Below, in pieces: positions 54,165 through 62,878 of a stretch of 64,000 nucleotides of DNA. The stretch is from a virus. The translations under genes were made by a program, and so were the position numbers. The stretch is from positions 1 through 64,000 of the IMG/VR virus record IMGVR_UViG_3300017717_002521, one strand, 5' to 3'. The notes beneath the pieces were generated by a model that had not been told where the DNA came from, did no database searches, and saw nothing but the letters and a program-made list of their open reading frames with translations. How positions within the stretch are numbered: the stretch's first letter is position 1; each line of letters starts with the position of its first letter.

Positions 54165-55891
54165 ATAGAATAAAACAATTTTTTCAAAAGATAGAAGACT
54201 TCTTAATGGAGCTCTACGGTATGGATAAGCATATGAAAAAAATCATATTGATTATTCTAATACCTTTCATTTCTTTTGGCCAAGATCTAGTATCATCTGA
54301 GGATGGTATTGATATTGATCTTGACTTTATAGGTACTACAGCAGGAAATGATAATTTATCTAAAGTACAAGTAAACGATACTATAATGGTAGGTATAGAT
54401 TTGAATAACCTATCAGATTATGAAATAACTTATATACATGTAGATATAGAATACAATACAGCAGCATTTTCATTAGTAGATCAAGAATGGGATATACCAG
54501 ATGGTGCTCAAGAATCATTATTTTCATGGACTAATACTAAATGGACCCCAGACCCAGACCACCCTGAAAGTAATTTATGGGCTCAGTGGAGCAATGGGGG
54601 AGGAAGTTATGGTCAGACAGATGGATGGAATGTAGATCACTGGCAGGCAGTATCTACCTCAGGGTTTGATGGTACTTATGTTACTATGTACTTTAAAGTT
54701 AAAGATGCAGACGTAGCAAATTTTGAAGAAGCCATAAATATAACAATGGCAAGAGCAGCTGATAATACTGGAGACCAAGAATACGTTTACCCTGTTGGAT
54801 CAGTTTTAGCATATCCTAATCAATATATAGAATTTGAACCTCTAGAAGATTTAGATAGTAATATTTACGTTAGAGTTGATTTTAATGAAAATATAGATCC
54901 TACTAAAGTAAAATTAGTAGTAAAAGAAATAGTAGAAGAAGACGAAACTATAGTAGGTACTATGGTATTAGATCAAAACGGTGATGCTAATATTACAGAG
55001 TTCATTACAAAAAGCGATGTAGATTATGCATACGAGTTTGTATGGAATGGTACTGAGGAAGAATTACAAGACCTAAAAGATCAAATAGTAACTATATCAG
55101 ATGTAGTAATAACATTAGAGGAAGCAGGAGAATTTGAGCATGGAGGAGTAGGAGAAGTATTTGGACCTATTCAATATATAACTGCTGATGTAGATCAGAA
55201 TCAAGAAATAACTGGTCAAGATGCCTTTATGTTATTAGCTCATGTATTAGAAGAAAGTAATTTATATTCTGAATATGATACCTTCGACGAATTTGCAGCA
55301 GTAATACCTGCTAAATTTTATGATAGTGTTAGTGTAGAGACTTTATTTGATGATAACTTTGGAGAAGACGAAGAGGAACCTGATATCGATTTTAGTGAAT
55401 CAACAATTGAATTAGAATTTAGATCAGCTATGTTCGGGGATGCTAACTTATCTCATTCAGTAGAACAAGATGATCAAGAAAATTTATCTTTATCTGCTAA
55501 AGGATATCAATACGGATTATCAGCTAGAGGTGAATCATTTATAGATGCTAACTATTCAGTTGCATTAGAGAGTGGTAATGTTGTTGCTACGTTGGAAGTA
55601 CTATCTGACGATACATCAGCACTACAATTAAAATTAGATTATGATAATACTAGAATATTATTTAAAGAAGTAGTATTCGATACTGGCAATACAACTACTA
55701 ATTTTGGTTCTGCTAAAAATGGTAGAGTAAATTTAGGTAGTATAAATTCAAATAGAGAAGCTATTCCTCGAAACTCTACTATAAAAGTAGTATTTGAAGG
55801 TAACGTTAGCTCTACAGTTGGATTAGTAAACATTTTTAACACTGACGCAGCAAGCATATCAGGATTACAACAAATATTAAGACTAAAATAA
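54161..55891 (+). CDS. Secreted protein with cohesin-like and dockerin-like segments
   Basis: 576 residues. ATG 54161 overlaps the previous stop; an ATG at 54233 starts exactly at a signal peptide (KKIILIILIPFISFGQ), so the first 24 residues may be a long n-region or not translated. Two cohesin-like beta domains are suggested (about 45-195 and 450-570). Between them DVDQNQEITGQDAFMLLAHV has the calcium-loop plus helix form of a dockerin repeat, with a weaker second, FGDANLSHSVEQDD. Such segments mediate surface complexes. Role in infection unknown; possibly altering the host surface. Confidence 0.6.
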   Translation: MNRIKQFFQKIEDFLMELYGMDKHMKKIILIILIPFISFGQDLVSSEDGIDIDLDFIGTTAGNDNLSKVQVNDTIMVGIDLNNLSDYEITYIHVDIEYNTAAFSLVDQEWDIPDGAQESLFSWTNTKWTPDPDHPESNLWAQWSNGGGSYGQTDGWNVDHWQAVSTSGFDGTYVTMYFKVKDADVANFEEAINITMARAADNTGDQEYVYPVGSVLAYPNQYIEFEPLEDLDSNIYVRVDFNENIDPTKVKLVVKEIVEEDETIVGTMVLDQNGDANITEFITKSDVDYAYEFVWNGTEEELQDLKDQIVTISDVVITLEEAGEFEHGGVGEVFGPIQYITADVDQNQEITGQDAFMLLAHVLEESNLYSEYDTFDEFAAVIPAKFYDSVSVETLFDDNFGEDEEEPDIDFSESTIELEFRSAMFGDANLSHSVEQDDQENLSLSAKGYQYGLSARGESFIDANYSVALESGNVVATLEVLSDDTSALQLKLDYDNTRILFKEVVFDTGNTTTNFGSAKNGRVNLGSINSNREAIPRNSTIKVVFEGNVSSTVGLVNIFNTDAASISGLQQILRLK

Positions 55892-56268
55892 TGAGCTATA
55901 ATTTTCAGAAATGGTATTACTTTTGGTTGTTCGTTCTATTTTTAGCATGTGCTCGAGATGACGAATATATTACTTATAGTACTAATTACGATACAAGACT
56001 TGAGATAGCTGATCTCGAAGGATTACAATTTAAAAATAGTAACATTACTGATGGTACTAAATTTAATTTTAAGACTCAAACAGCTGGAGACTATACTTTA
56101 GAAATAAGAGATCATTTTAAAACTCTCATATCTAAAAGTATTATTACCGCACAAGTAGGAGATAACGTATTAAATTTTTATACGAAGGCGCTTCAAGACG
56201 GAGATTATTATATATCGATTCACAGTAAATTCAAAAAAGTCCAAGAGACTAAAATGACAATCCAATGA
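55891..56268 (+). CDS. Predicted lipoprotein
   Basis: 125 residues: hydrophobic N-terminus with lipobox FLACA (Cys near 20), then a beta-rich domain with regular strands, like Ig-type or secretion-sorting domains. Shares a base with the previous stop; next start overlaps by 4 nt. Family not recognised. Confidence 0.6.
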   Translation: MSYNFQKWYYFWLFVLFLACARDDEYITYSTNYDTRLEIADLEGLQFKNSNITDGTKFNFKTQTAGDYTLEIRDHFKTLISKSIITAQVGDNVLNFYTKALQDGDYYISIHSKFKKVQETKMTIQ

Positions 56269-56744
56269 AAAAACTTATATTCGCAGTATTAAGTTTTATT
56301 TTAGTTGCGTGTTCTAATCAATCTATTGAAGACGGATTAGATGATTTAAATGCTAGACTAGTAGAACTAGAGCAAGAAATAGTCGCTTTTGATGCACAAT
56401 CTTTACTAAGTGACATTAGTGAAATTGCTGATCAAGTAGCAGCTTTTGAAGCTCAAAATGAAGAAAACCAAGCTACTATTGCTGAAGTAATGGCTACGTT
56501 AGATTCGTTAAACTTACAGTTAGCTGAGATAAATGAAGCAATCGAGGCAGCTGGTACCATGGAGCAAATTCAAGCTATCAAAGTAAAATTGCAGGAAGTA
56601 AACGAAGGAATCGCTTTACTAGTATTTGCTTCAGATTATGATCTAGATGGGATTATAAATGGGTTAGATCAATGCCCTAATACTCCTATAACTGAAATAA
56701 GTCTGATAGATACTAACGGATGTGGTCCATCTGAAATAGACTAA
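56265..56744 (+). CDS. Lipoprotein with coiled coil and thrombospondin-3-like repeat
   Basis: 159 residues: lipobox LVACS (Cys16), a long acidic coiled coil (about 22-115), then DYDLDGIINGLDQCPNTP, a thrombospondin type 3-like calcium repeat as found before OmpA domains in Bacteroidetes. It could span from the outer membrane into the periplasm. Confidence 0.72.
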   Translation: MKKLIFAVLSFILVACSNQSIEDGLDDLNARLVELEQEIVAFDAQSLLSDISEIADQVAAFEAQNEENQATIAEVMATLDSLNLQLAEINEAIEAAGTMEQIQAIKVKLQEVNEGIALLVFASDYDLDGIINGLDQCPNTPITEISLIDTNGCGPSEID

Positions 56745-56746
56745 TT

Positions 56747-57004
56747 ATGAATGACATTAAAAAAGCAATTATTGGAGTTATCACTCTAGCTATCACAACA
56801 GGAGGGGGATTATTGATTAAGAGCCTTTTTGAAGGAGATAAAGAAGAAGTAGTGAAAGAAGTAACTACCCCAGCTCCAACTAATGTCATTATTAATATAC
56901 CTCAGCAAGAAGTAAAAAAAGATACCATAGTAAAGAAGGTATATGTTAAACCTAAACCCAAACTATCTGAAACTGAAAAAAGAAAGAAGAAGATAGATTG
57001 GTAG
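56747..57004 (+). CDS. Membrane-anchored proline/lysine-rich protein
   Basis: 85 residues: one N-terminal helix (about 6-26), then a Pro/Val/Lys-rich extended region (PAPTNVIINIPQQ, VKKVYVKPKPKL), TonB-like in look though much smaller. It may cross the periplasm. Not recognised. Confidence 0.55.
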   Translation: MNDIKKAIIGVITLAITTGGGLLIKSLFEGDKEEVVKEVTTPAPTNVIINIPQQEVKKDTIVKKVYVKPKPKLSETEKRKKKIDW

Positions 57005-57017
57005 TTATATCGCAGTA

Positions 57018-57056
57018 AAAAAAAGAGACCGAAGGCGGCAACCCTCGATCTCCGGT
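57018..57056 (-). terminator. Hairpin with T run on the minus strand
   Basis: The + strand has a run of A, then GAGACCGAAGG, a CGGCAA loop and CCCTCGATCTC. Read on the minus strand this is a stem (GAGATCGAGGG ... CCTTCGGTCTC, two mismatches) followed by a T run, the form of a terminator for leftward transcription, although no minus-strand gene is seen. On the + strand it is a leader hairpin. Confidence 0.45.
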
Positions 57057-57063
57057 AAATAAA

Positions 57064-57309
57064 ATGAATTTAGTAACTTTTAAAACAAAAACAATGAACA
57101 ATTACATTAACCCATTTCTTATAATTAAAGAAGAATTATCCGAAGCGACAACTATTTCGCAAAAAAGTTTAGTAATTTTTGTATCTTTATGGGCAGCAAT
57201 GCTTTCTACATTAGTAGTTAGCGGTGTTACCTTTATAATTTATGAATTAATTACTAGTCCTTCAACATTTTCTAACGCAACTTGGGGTATTTTCGATACC
57301 CTTGGGTAA
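57064..57309 (+). CDS. Small membrane protein
   Basis: 81 residues from ATG 57064, or 71 from ATG 57094, which has the A-rich leader usual for Bacteroidetes starts. One strong helix (about 38-62), the rest charged or Ser/Thr-rich. Overlaps the next gene by 8 nt. Confidence 0.52.
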   Translation: MNLVTFKTKTMNNYINPFLIIKEELSEATTISQKSLVIFVSLWAAMLSTLVVSGVTFIIYELITSPSTFSNATWGIFDTLG

Positions 57310-58018
57310 AAAAGTATTAGCTCTACTATTATTAGTAAGTAGCTATACCTCAGCTCAAGTTATTGGTAAGACAACCACAGAGGATTATCAAGCGGATTTC
57401 GAGAAAAGAACCTCAATTCTTTCGATCCCTGAATACAATGGTGATCCTGTACCAGTTGCATTACTCAATATAGGTGTTACAGAAGATGTATTAACTCAAT
57501 ACCCAGAACTCAGAGATAATAGAGTAGGCTTAGGTCTAACTAATATAACTGTAGCTTTCTTAGACGAAACATGGAGATTTGAGTTTGTAGAGACTAGAGA
57601 TGCTATTAAAGACCGTATGGTAAAACAATACGAAGCATCTCAAAAAGGTTTTACAGCTAATCAGACAGATATCATGGGCAAGATTACTCTTGCTAAATAC
57701 TTCATTTATGTAGAAGTGTATGACTATTCTGTATCTGAAGATGAAACGGTAAACTTAAAAGATGGAGTAAAAAATACTTTAGTAACTCGATTAGGTTTAC
57801 AAATTAGAGCAGTAGATGCCGAATCAGGACTTTATATGACAGGTTCTGGATTAGGTAAAGCTGTTACTACTAGAGAACTTACCTTATCAAACTCAGACAA
57901 CTTAGACGAAGTAAAGTTTAACGGATCTTCAATTGGTGTAACTACTAGAAAGGCTTTAGAGACTGCTGTAGCTAAGATTGTCAAAAGAATGATACGAAAG
58001 GGTATATTTGATCATTAA
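57302..58018 (+). CDS. CsgG-like outer-membrane secretion protein
   Basis: 238 residues, TTG start overlapping the previous stop. Signal peptide ending SYTSAQ (no lipobox), then VPVALLNIGVTEDV, WRFEFVETRDAIKDRMV and the DIMGKITLAKYFIYVEVYDY block, and a C-terminal ALETAVAKIVKRMI helix; the order is that of CsgG, the curli export pore. Other marine phages have been reported with csgG genes. No curlin subunit is seen, so it may export another protein of this module or lyse/alter the envelope. Confidence 0.68.
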   Translation: MGKKVLALLLLVSSYTSAQVIGKTTTEDYQADFEKRTSILSIPEYNGDPVPVALLNIGVTEDVLTQYPELRDNRVGLGLTNITVAFLDETWRFEFVETRDAIKDRMVKQYEASQKGFTANQTDIMGKITLAKYFIYVEVYDYSVSEDETVNLKDGVKNTLVTRLGLQIRAVDAESGLYMTGSGLGKAVTTRELTLSNSDNLDEVKFNGSSIGVTTRKALETAVAKIVKRMIRKGIFDH

Positions 58019-58025
58019 GTAGGTT

Positions 58026-59855
58026 ATGAAAAAGTTACTACTAGTTTTATTTTTTACTGCGATGGGGATGTTCGAGGGTCATTCACAGGCCCTCGTTCAA
58101 ACCTATGTTGATAGATGCACTGGGCAAGTAAGTGTCTTTAGTGTGCCTATGAACGGCAGTACTGTAGTAGCTTTTTACAATAGGTCTAGAGTATTTACTT
58201 CTCAAGATTTCCAAAATGGAACTCTTCAGGCTTGGTTGGAAGAGACCTATTTATGGTGGATAAGTCTTAGTCCTTGCTCCTCAACAACAACTGGAGCTCA
58301 AGCTACTCAACAGACTACTCAACAAACCACGCAACAGGCAACTCAGGCAGCTACTAATGCTGCCTCAACTGCTGCTGCTAATACGACAACTAATGTTCCA
58401 TCTACCCCTGTTAGTCCTCCCCCAACTACTCAAACACCTCAACCTACTACTACAGCTCCAGATACTTCGAGTACGAATACTGCTGCTCAAAATACGACTG
58501 CTACCGGAGGAAATACTACTAGCCAAGGAAACAATACGTCAACATCCGCAGGATCTACAAACAGCCAAGGTAGTAACGAACCGAATACGAGCTCAAATAA
58601 CTCTTCGTCTGGAACAGAAAATACAAGTACAGAAGCAACTACTGAAGCTTCTTCAACCGAAACATCAAACACTGAATCAGGATCTTCAGGAAGTGAGGGA
58701 TCTACAACTGAAGAATCAACAACAGAATCAACTCAAGAAAGCTCATCAGAGTCAACATCAGAAGAATCCTCTACTGAAGAAGTAAGTACTGAGGAAAGTT
58801 CTACTGAAGAGACTACTACCGAAGAATCAACTGAAGAAACTTCTACCGAAGAATCTACAGAAGAATCTAGTTCAGAAGAAAGTACTGAAGAAAGTACTGA
58901 AGAAAGCTCTGAAGAAACTACTGAAGAAACTACCGAAGAAGAGTCTACAGAAGAATCAACTGAGGAGGAGTCTACAGAAGAAGAAACTGAAACAGAAGAA
59001 GCAGATGAAGAATCAAGTGAAGAAGAATCTGACGAGAGCTCAGAGGAGGAATCAGAAGAAGAGGATACTGAAGAAGAATCAGAATCCGATGAAGAGGAAG
59101 AAACTGAAGAAGAAGAGTCAGAAGAGGAAAGCAGCAACGAGGATGAAGAGGAAGACGATAAGAAGAAAAAGAAAAAGCGAAACCTTGCTCCTCCTATCGT
59201 TACAGCCAATGTACTATCTCAAGAAATGCCTACAGGAGGATTCTCTCAGGCAGCAATGTTTGGTGTAAGTCAATCTTCCTTAATGGGGACTGAAACTTAT
59301 GGACTTAATGTTATGGTATATGATAACTTAAAGCAGTTTATGTTAAATGCTAACTACTCAAAAGTTCATATAAACAAAGAAGGAAGAGTGAGTAGAGTAT
59401 ATTCAGCATCATTAGGAGCTATGAAAATGTTTACTACCTATATGGGTATGATGAATCATAGCTGGACTTTCTTAGGACAAAAAGGATCAGTAGCAGGTAT
59501 AGCAGTAGGTTCTAGTGTTACTATGTTAGATATTGATTCAATTAAAGGACAGTTGTATTTAGATACTATTCTATTAGGTTTTTCTTTAACTAGTTTTTAT
59601 ACTAAACCTTTACAGTATAGTCCTAAGCTTACTATAAGTCCTATGGTAGCAGTATCTTCTCCTTTTGTTCAATATGAAATGTTTACCAAAGAATCTATAT
59701 GGAATAAGGACTTAATGGTAATAGCAGGAGCATCTTTTAGTTACAAACTTACTCAAAGGTTTGGTATTAACGTTGGAGCTAATATAATAGAATCTACAGC
59801 TCCTAATTTTCCTACTATGAAAACATTTACGATTGGCGGTAGATTAAGTTTCTGA
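58026..59855 (+). CDS. Outer-membrane protein with long Ser/Thr/Glu stalk
   Basis: 609 residues: signal peptide ending HSQA, a small Cys-containing N-terminal domain (about 25-82), then about 300 residues of low complexity running from Gln/Thr to Ser/Thr to Glu/Ser (about 83-382), a short basic KKKKKK patch, and a C-terminal region of about 210 residues with alternating strands ending GGRLSF, as in outer-membrane barrels with terminal Phe. The stalk could carry glycans from the phage's own transferases. A surface adhesin or decoy is possible. Confidence 0.68.
   Translation: MKKLLLVLFFTAMGMFEGHSQALVQTYVDRCTGQVSVFSVPMNGSTVVAFYNRSRVFTSQDFQNGTLQAWLEETYLWWISLSPCSSTTTGAQATQQTTQQTTQQATQAATNAASTAAANTTTNVPSTPVSPPPTTQTPQPTTTAPDTSSTNTAAQNTTATGGNTTSQGNNTSTSAGSTNSQGSNEPNTSSNNSSSGTENTSTEATTEASSTETSNTESGSSGSEGSTTEESTTESTQESSSESTSEESSTEEVSTEESSTEETTTEESTEETSTEESTEESSSEESTEESTEESSEETTEETTEEESTEESTEEESTEEETETEEADEESSEEESDESSEEESEEEDTEEESESDEEEETEEEESEEESSNEDEEEDDKKKKKKRNLAPPIVTANVLSQEMPTGGFSQAAMFGVSQSSLMGTETYGLNVMVYDNLKQFMLNANYSKVHINKEGRVSRVYSASLGAMKMFTTYMGMMNHSWTFLGQKGSVAGIAVGSSVTMLDIDSIKGQLYLDTILLGFSLTSFYTKPLQYSPKLTISPMVAVSSPFVQYEMFTKESIWNKDLMVIAGASFSYKLTQRFGINVGANIIESTAPNFPTMKTFTIGGRLSF
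58270..59175 (+). repeat. Low-complexity GAA/ACT-rich coding repeat
   Basis: Degenerate short repeats encoding Thr/Gln, Ser/Thr and Glu/Ser runs within the gene above. Units such as GAAGAATCTAC vary and are not evenly spaced. A long antisense Ser-rich frame here is only a shadow of this composition. Confidence 0.75.
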
Positions 59856-59882
59856 CTATTTATATGAATATAACTACTTATT

Positions 59883-60209
59883 ATGGCAATAGAAGATCGT
59901 AAACTACAAAAACAAAAAAATACTAGCAGAAATAGATTTGTAATCACTTCTGTAGTATTATTAACTTTTCTACTAATAATGTTAGGCATAGGTTCAGCTA
60001 TCTTAAAAGGAGGTGAACAACCAAACATTAATCAAGAGTGGAAAGAAATATTATTATTAGTACTAGGAGCATTTTTAGGTTCTTATTCTCGTATTATTGA
60101 TTTCTGGTTTAACGGAAACGATATGAATATGGATGGAGTACCAGATGCAGCACCAGCTGAACCGTGTGACTGTGACGAACCAGATGACGAACTAGATAAC
60201 TTATACTAA
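59883..60209 (+). CDS. Holin-like membrane protein
   Basis: 108 residues: basic N-terminus (RKLQKQKNTSRNR), two helices (about 20-41 and 55-70) and an acidic end with CDCDEPDDELD. It ends one base before the endolysin, the usual place for a holin. The NMDGVPDA segment looks like a calcium loop. Family not named; call is by context. Confidence 0.62.
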   Translation: MAIEDRKLQKQKNTSRNRFVITSVVLLTFLLIMLGIGSAILKGGEQPNINQEWKEILLLVLGAFLGSYSRIIDFWFNGNDMNMDGVPDAAPAEPCDCDEPDDELDNLY

Positions 60210-60210
60210 T

Positions 60211-60702
60211 ATGCCTATCAGACCAAAAGGAATAATAGTACACTCTATGAGTGAGTACTTAATGTGGAAAGGTAAGAAGCTATATGCTAAAGACTTTCTT
60301 AAAGAGTTAGGATTGAGTGTACATGGGTTTATTAAACCTGACGGTACATACGATAAAATGATCTCATCTCCAGGAAAAGCATTTCATGCAGGAAAATCTC
60401 TTCATGAAGGTGTATCTGGATTAAATTCTCACTATCTTGGTATAGAGTTATTAGTACCAGGAGTAAATGACTACGGATCTTTTAGTAAGAAAATCAATCA
60501 AAAAGGAACTTACTCTAAAGCTCAGTTTGATACAACAGTAGAGGTATTTAAGTATTGGATGAAACAGTATAACATACCTGTATCTAAAGTAGTTAGACAT
60601 TCTGATTGCTCTGGTGATCATGTTAGGGGTAAAGGCAAAGGTAAAACTGATCCTGGCAGTGCTTTTAACTGGAAAGCTTTTCAACTAGCTTTAGTTGCGT
60701 AA
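60211..60702 (+). CDS. Endolysin: N-acetylmuramoyl-L-alanine amidase
   Basis: Cuts the peptide from glycan in peptidoglycan at lysis. 163 residues, amidase_2/T7-lysozyme fold: IIVHSM (first zinc His), KAFHAGKS, LGIELLVPG (catalytic Glu), VVRHSDCSGDHVRGKGKTDPG (His and Cys zinc ligands and Lys). No signal peptide, so a holin is needed for release. All ligands present. Confidence 0.88.
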   Translation: MPIRPKGIIVHSMSEYLMWKGKKLYAKDFLKELGLSVHGFIKPDGTYDKMISSPGKAFHAGKSLHEGVSGLNSHYLGIELLVPGVNDYGSFSKKINQKGTYSKAQFDTTVEVFKYWMKQYNIPVSKVVRHSDCSGDHVRGKGKGKTDPGSAFNWKAFQLALVA

Positions 60703-60725
60703 TAAATATTAAATTACTATATTAG
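60695..60725 (+). promoter_or_regulatory. Possible promoter (TTGC-N19-TATATTAG)
   Basis: TTGC at 60695-60698 and TATATTAG at 60718-60725 with the standard 19-nt gap, inside and after the end of the endolysin gene. Confidence 0.5.
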
Positions 60726-60729
60726 TTAG

Positions 60730-61083
60730 ATGAAACAATTTATCCCATATATAATAATAATAATACTTATATCAGTAATATATTGGGTATTTATAACACC
60801 TTCTATTAAGACTGATGTAGGAAAATACGAAGATCTTATAGATCAATTAGAAAAGAAAGTAGATTCGTTACATACTAAAAATAACTTTTTAATTGACGAA
60901 GCTGACTCCTTACAGACGAGAATAGAAGAATATGACCAAAAAATAGTAAAATTAAATTCTAGAATATATGTTATTAAAAAGCAGACTCAAAAACAGCTTG
61001 ATGCTGTTGACCTTTTCGGTGATGATGAGTTGGAACAGTTTTTCGCAGACCGCTACAGACAGTACGCAGATTCAATTAATTAA
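60730..61083 (+). CDS. Membrane-anchored coiled-coil protein, spanin-like (inner)
   Basis: 117 residues: N-terminal helix (about 5-24) and a long coiled coil facing the periplasm (about 35-85), the form of an inner-membrane spanin (Rz). It follows the endolysin. Its last 116 nt overlap the next gene in another frame. Confidence 0.62.
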   Translation: MKQFIPYIIIIILISVIYWVFITPSIKTDVGKYEDLIDQLEKKVDSLHTKNNFLIDEADSLQTRIEEYDQKIVKLNSRIYVIKKQTQKQLDAVDLFGDDELEQFFADRYRQYADSIN

Positions 61084-61396
61084 ACCTATAGCTAGGTTAG
61101 TTATAAAAGATCTAATACAGTTTGATGGTTTATCTAAAGAGATGCAAACCATGCAGACAATCTTAACTGAGACTAATAACAAACTTCTCACTCAAGGTAC
61201 GTTAGTTACAAACTTAAAAACTCAGGTAGAAAACTACCAGAAAATTATTGATAAACAGGAAACTCAATTAGATACATCTGAAGAACTATCAGATCAGTTG
61301 CAGAAAGAGCTTAAAAGACAAGCTAGGACTCAAAAACTTTATAAAGTAGGTTCTATTGTTGGTGCAGCAGCACTAGGTTTATTAATTGTAAAATGA
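60968..61396 (+). CDS. Secreted coiled-coil protein overlapping the spanin-like gene
   Basis: 142 residues. The signal peptide (MLLKSRLKNSLMLLTFSVMM, cleavage after SFS or SFSQ) is coded wholly inside the previous gene in the +2 frame, like Rz1 in Rz. Then a coiled coil (about 45-120) and a C-terminal hydrophobic stretch VGSIVGAAALGLLIVK. No lipobox Cys, so it is not a classic outer spanin; the C-terminal helix could anchor it instead. Role in lysis inferred from position. Confidence 0.6.
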   Translation: MLLKSRLKNSLMLLTFSVMMSWNSFSQTATDSTQIQLIKPIARLVIKDLIQFDGLSKEMQTMQTILTETNNKLLTQGTLVTNLKTQVENYQKIIDKQETQLDTSEELSDQLQKELKRQARTQKLYKVGSIVGAAALGLLIVK

Positions 61397-62496
61397 TCAA
61401 TAGAATAAAAAGAAATCTATTTCCGTTTATTATTGCACTCTCTGCATTATCAGTTAGTGCATCAGCTGCTTTCTATTCAGTAAGCGGGCTATCCAAACTG
61501 TTTGCTGGAGCTAGCTTTGAAGTTATAATAATGGCTGGTTCATTAGAGGTAGCTAAATTAGTTATAGCTTCTCTTCTTTATCAATACTGGGATACTATTA
61601 ATAAGCTTCTCAGAGCGTATCTCTCTATTGCTGCCGTAGTATTAGTATTGATTACTAGTATGGGTATATACGGATTTTTAAGTGCAGCATATCAAGATAC
61701 TTATAGACAGTTAACAGTAAAGAATAATCAAGTAGCATTTCTAGAACAAAAGACAGATTTTTATGGAAAGGATGTGGCAAGGTATGATGAGGAACTTGAA
61801 AGAATCTCTAATAACATTTCTACTCTATCTGGTGCGAAAGCGACCTCGATTCAAGTACGAGACACGACATCATCTACAGGCTTTAGATCAACAGTTAGTA
61901 CTGCCGAACTTAGATTATCCCAAAGTCGTATTAATGTTGAAGAAGAAAATAGAGCATCTATTCAAGCAAAAAGAGAGCAAGTAGCTGATAGCCTTCAGAA
62001 ATATCAGTTAGCTATATTAGATTTAGAAAACAATACAGATGTGGCAGGAGAGTTAGGGCCATTAGAGTATCTATCAGGCTTAACTGGAACTCCAATGGAT
62101 AAGATAATAAATATTCTTTTATTAGTAATCATATTTGTATTTGATCCTTTAGCTATTTCATTAGTAGTCGCTGCAAACTTTGCTTTTGATCAGGCTAATA
62201 AGAAAAACTTGTACGGTGAAGTAGTATCTAAAAAAGATATTTTCGATGAACTTGATGAAGAAGATTATCCTCCTATATTTACTCCTCCTGTTACAGGCTC
62301 AGTTCCTGATGGAAAGGAATTCAACGTTGAGTATGATATAGTAGAACCAGAAGAAGACTGGAAGGTTGTAGATAGTGAAATTGATCCCAAACCAGTTAAG
62401 ATAATTCAAAAAGGTCCATCAAGACATAGAGTCTTATTTGATGATGGACAGCAAAGAAGAGTAGATAAAGACGACAATATTATAAAATATTTGTAG
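61393..62496 (+). CDS. Large membrane protein of marine phage type
   Basis: 367 residues with three N-terminal helices (about 10-30, 42-62, 75-97), a long periplasmic or cytoplasmic coiled-coil segment (about 100-215), a fourth strong helix (about 236-262) and an acidic cytoplasmic end with a short basic motif RHRVLFDDGQQRRVDK. Similar membrane proteins occur in marine myoviruses; function unknown. ATGA overlap with the previous gene. Confidence 0.62.
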   Translation: MINRIKRNLFPFIIALSALSVSASAAFYSVSGLSKLFAGASFEVIIMAGSLEVAKLVIASLLYQYWDTINKLLRAYLSIAAVVLVLITSMGIYGFLSAAYQDTYRQLTVKNNQVAFLEQKTDFYGKDVARYDEELERISNNISTLSGAKATSIQVRDTTSSTGFRSTVSTAELRLSQSRINVEEENRASIQAKREQVADSLQKYQLAILDLENNTDVAGELGPLEYLSGLTGTPMDKIINILLLVIIFVFDPLAISLVVAANFAFDQANKKNLYGEVVSKKDIFDELDEEDYPPIFTPPVTGSVPDGKEFNVEYDIVEPEEDWKVVDSEIDPKPVKIIQKGPSRHRVLFDDGQQRRVDKDDNIIKYL

Positions 62497-62524
62497 GTAA
62501 TCTCAGATATTTTTCGTATCTTTA
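62494..62524 (+). promoter_or_regulatory. Promoter (TAGG-N19-TATCTTTA)
   Basis: TAGG at 62494-62497 and TATCTTTA at 62517-62524, 19 nt apart; the -7 box fits the Bacteroidetes TAnnTTTG consensus. Confidence 0.55.
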
Positions 62525-62541
62525 TTTAAATAAGTTATGCT

Positions 62542-62877
62542 ATGAGTGCTAAAGAAATACTTAAAAAAGAATACCCTACAATATATAACGCCTACAAAGA
62601 GATAGTAGATGAACAGTTAGAACTGTTTGCAAAGAAGCATCTTGACTACGGTATGGGTAATGTAGCAGCTGGTACACAATTAGTAAATGAGGAAGAGAAA
62701 GAATTTGCTATGACAGGGTTATGGTATAGGTTATCAGATAAGATTAATAGGTGGAAAAATATTATACTTACTGGCCGAAAAACTCAAAACGAAACTCTCA
62801 TTGATACTTTTCAAGATATTACTAATTATGGTATTATTAGTCAAATAGTATATAAAGATAAATGGAAAGACAATTGA
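62542..62877 (+). CDS. DUF1599 / nucleotide modification-associated protein
   Basis: 111 residues, helical. KKHLDYGMGNV, GLWYRLSDKINRWKNI and ETLIDTFQDITNYGIIS are the three conserved blocks of DUF1599, also named nucleotide modification associated domain 1. The name comes from its frequent place beside base-modification genes; it may bind or trim nucleotides like MazG relatives. That fits the 7-deazaguanine genes of this phage. Confidence 0.72.
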   Translation: MSAKEILKKEYPTIYNAYKEIVDEQLELFAKKHLDYGMGNVAAGTQLVNEEEKEFAMTGLWYRLSDKINRWKNIILTGRKTQNETLIDTFQDITNYGIISQIVYKDKWKDN

Positions 62878-62878
62878 T

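Noticed and set aside
58733-59209. Long antisense Ser/Val-rich frame of 158 codons
   Set aside because: It is the reverse complement of the Glu/Ser/Thr repeat in the + strand gene. Repeats of this kind open frames on both strands; there is no promoter or start signal.
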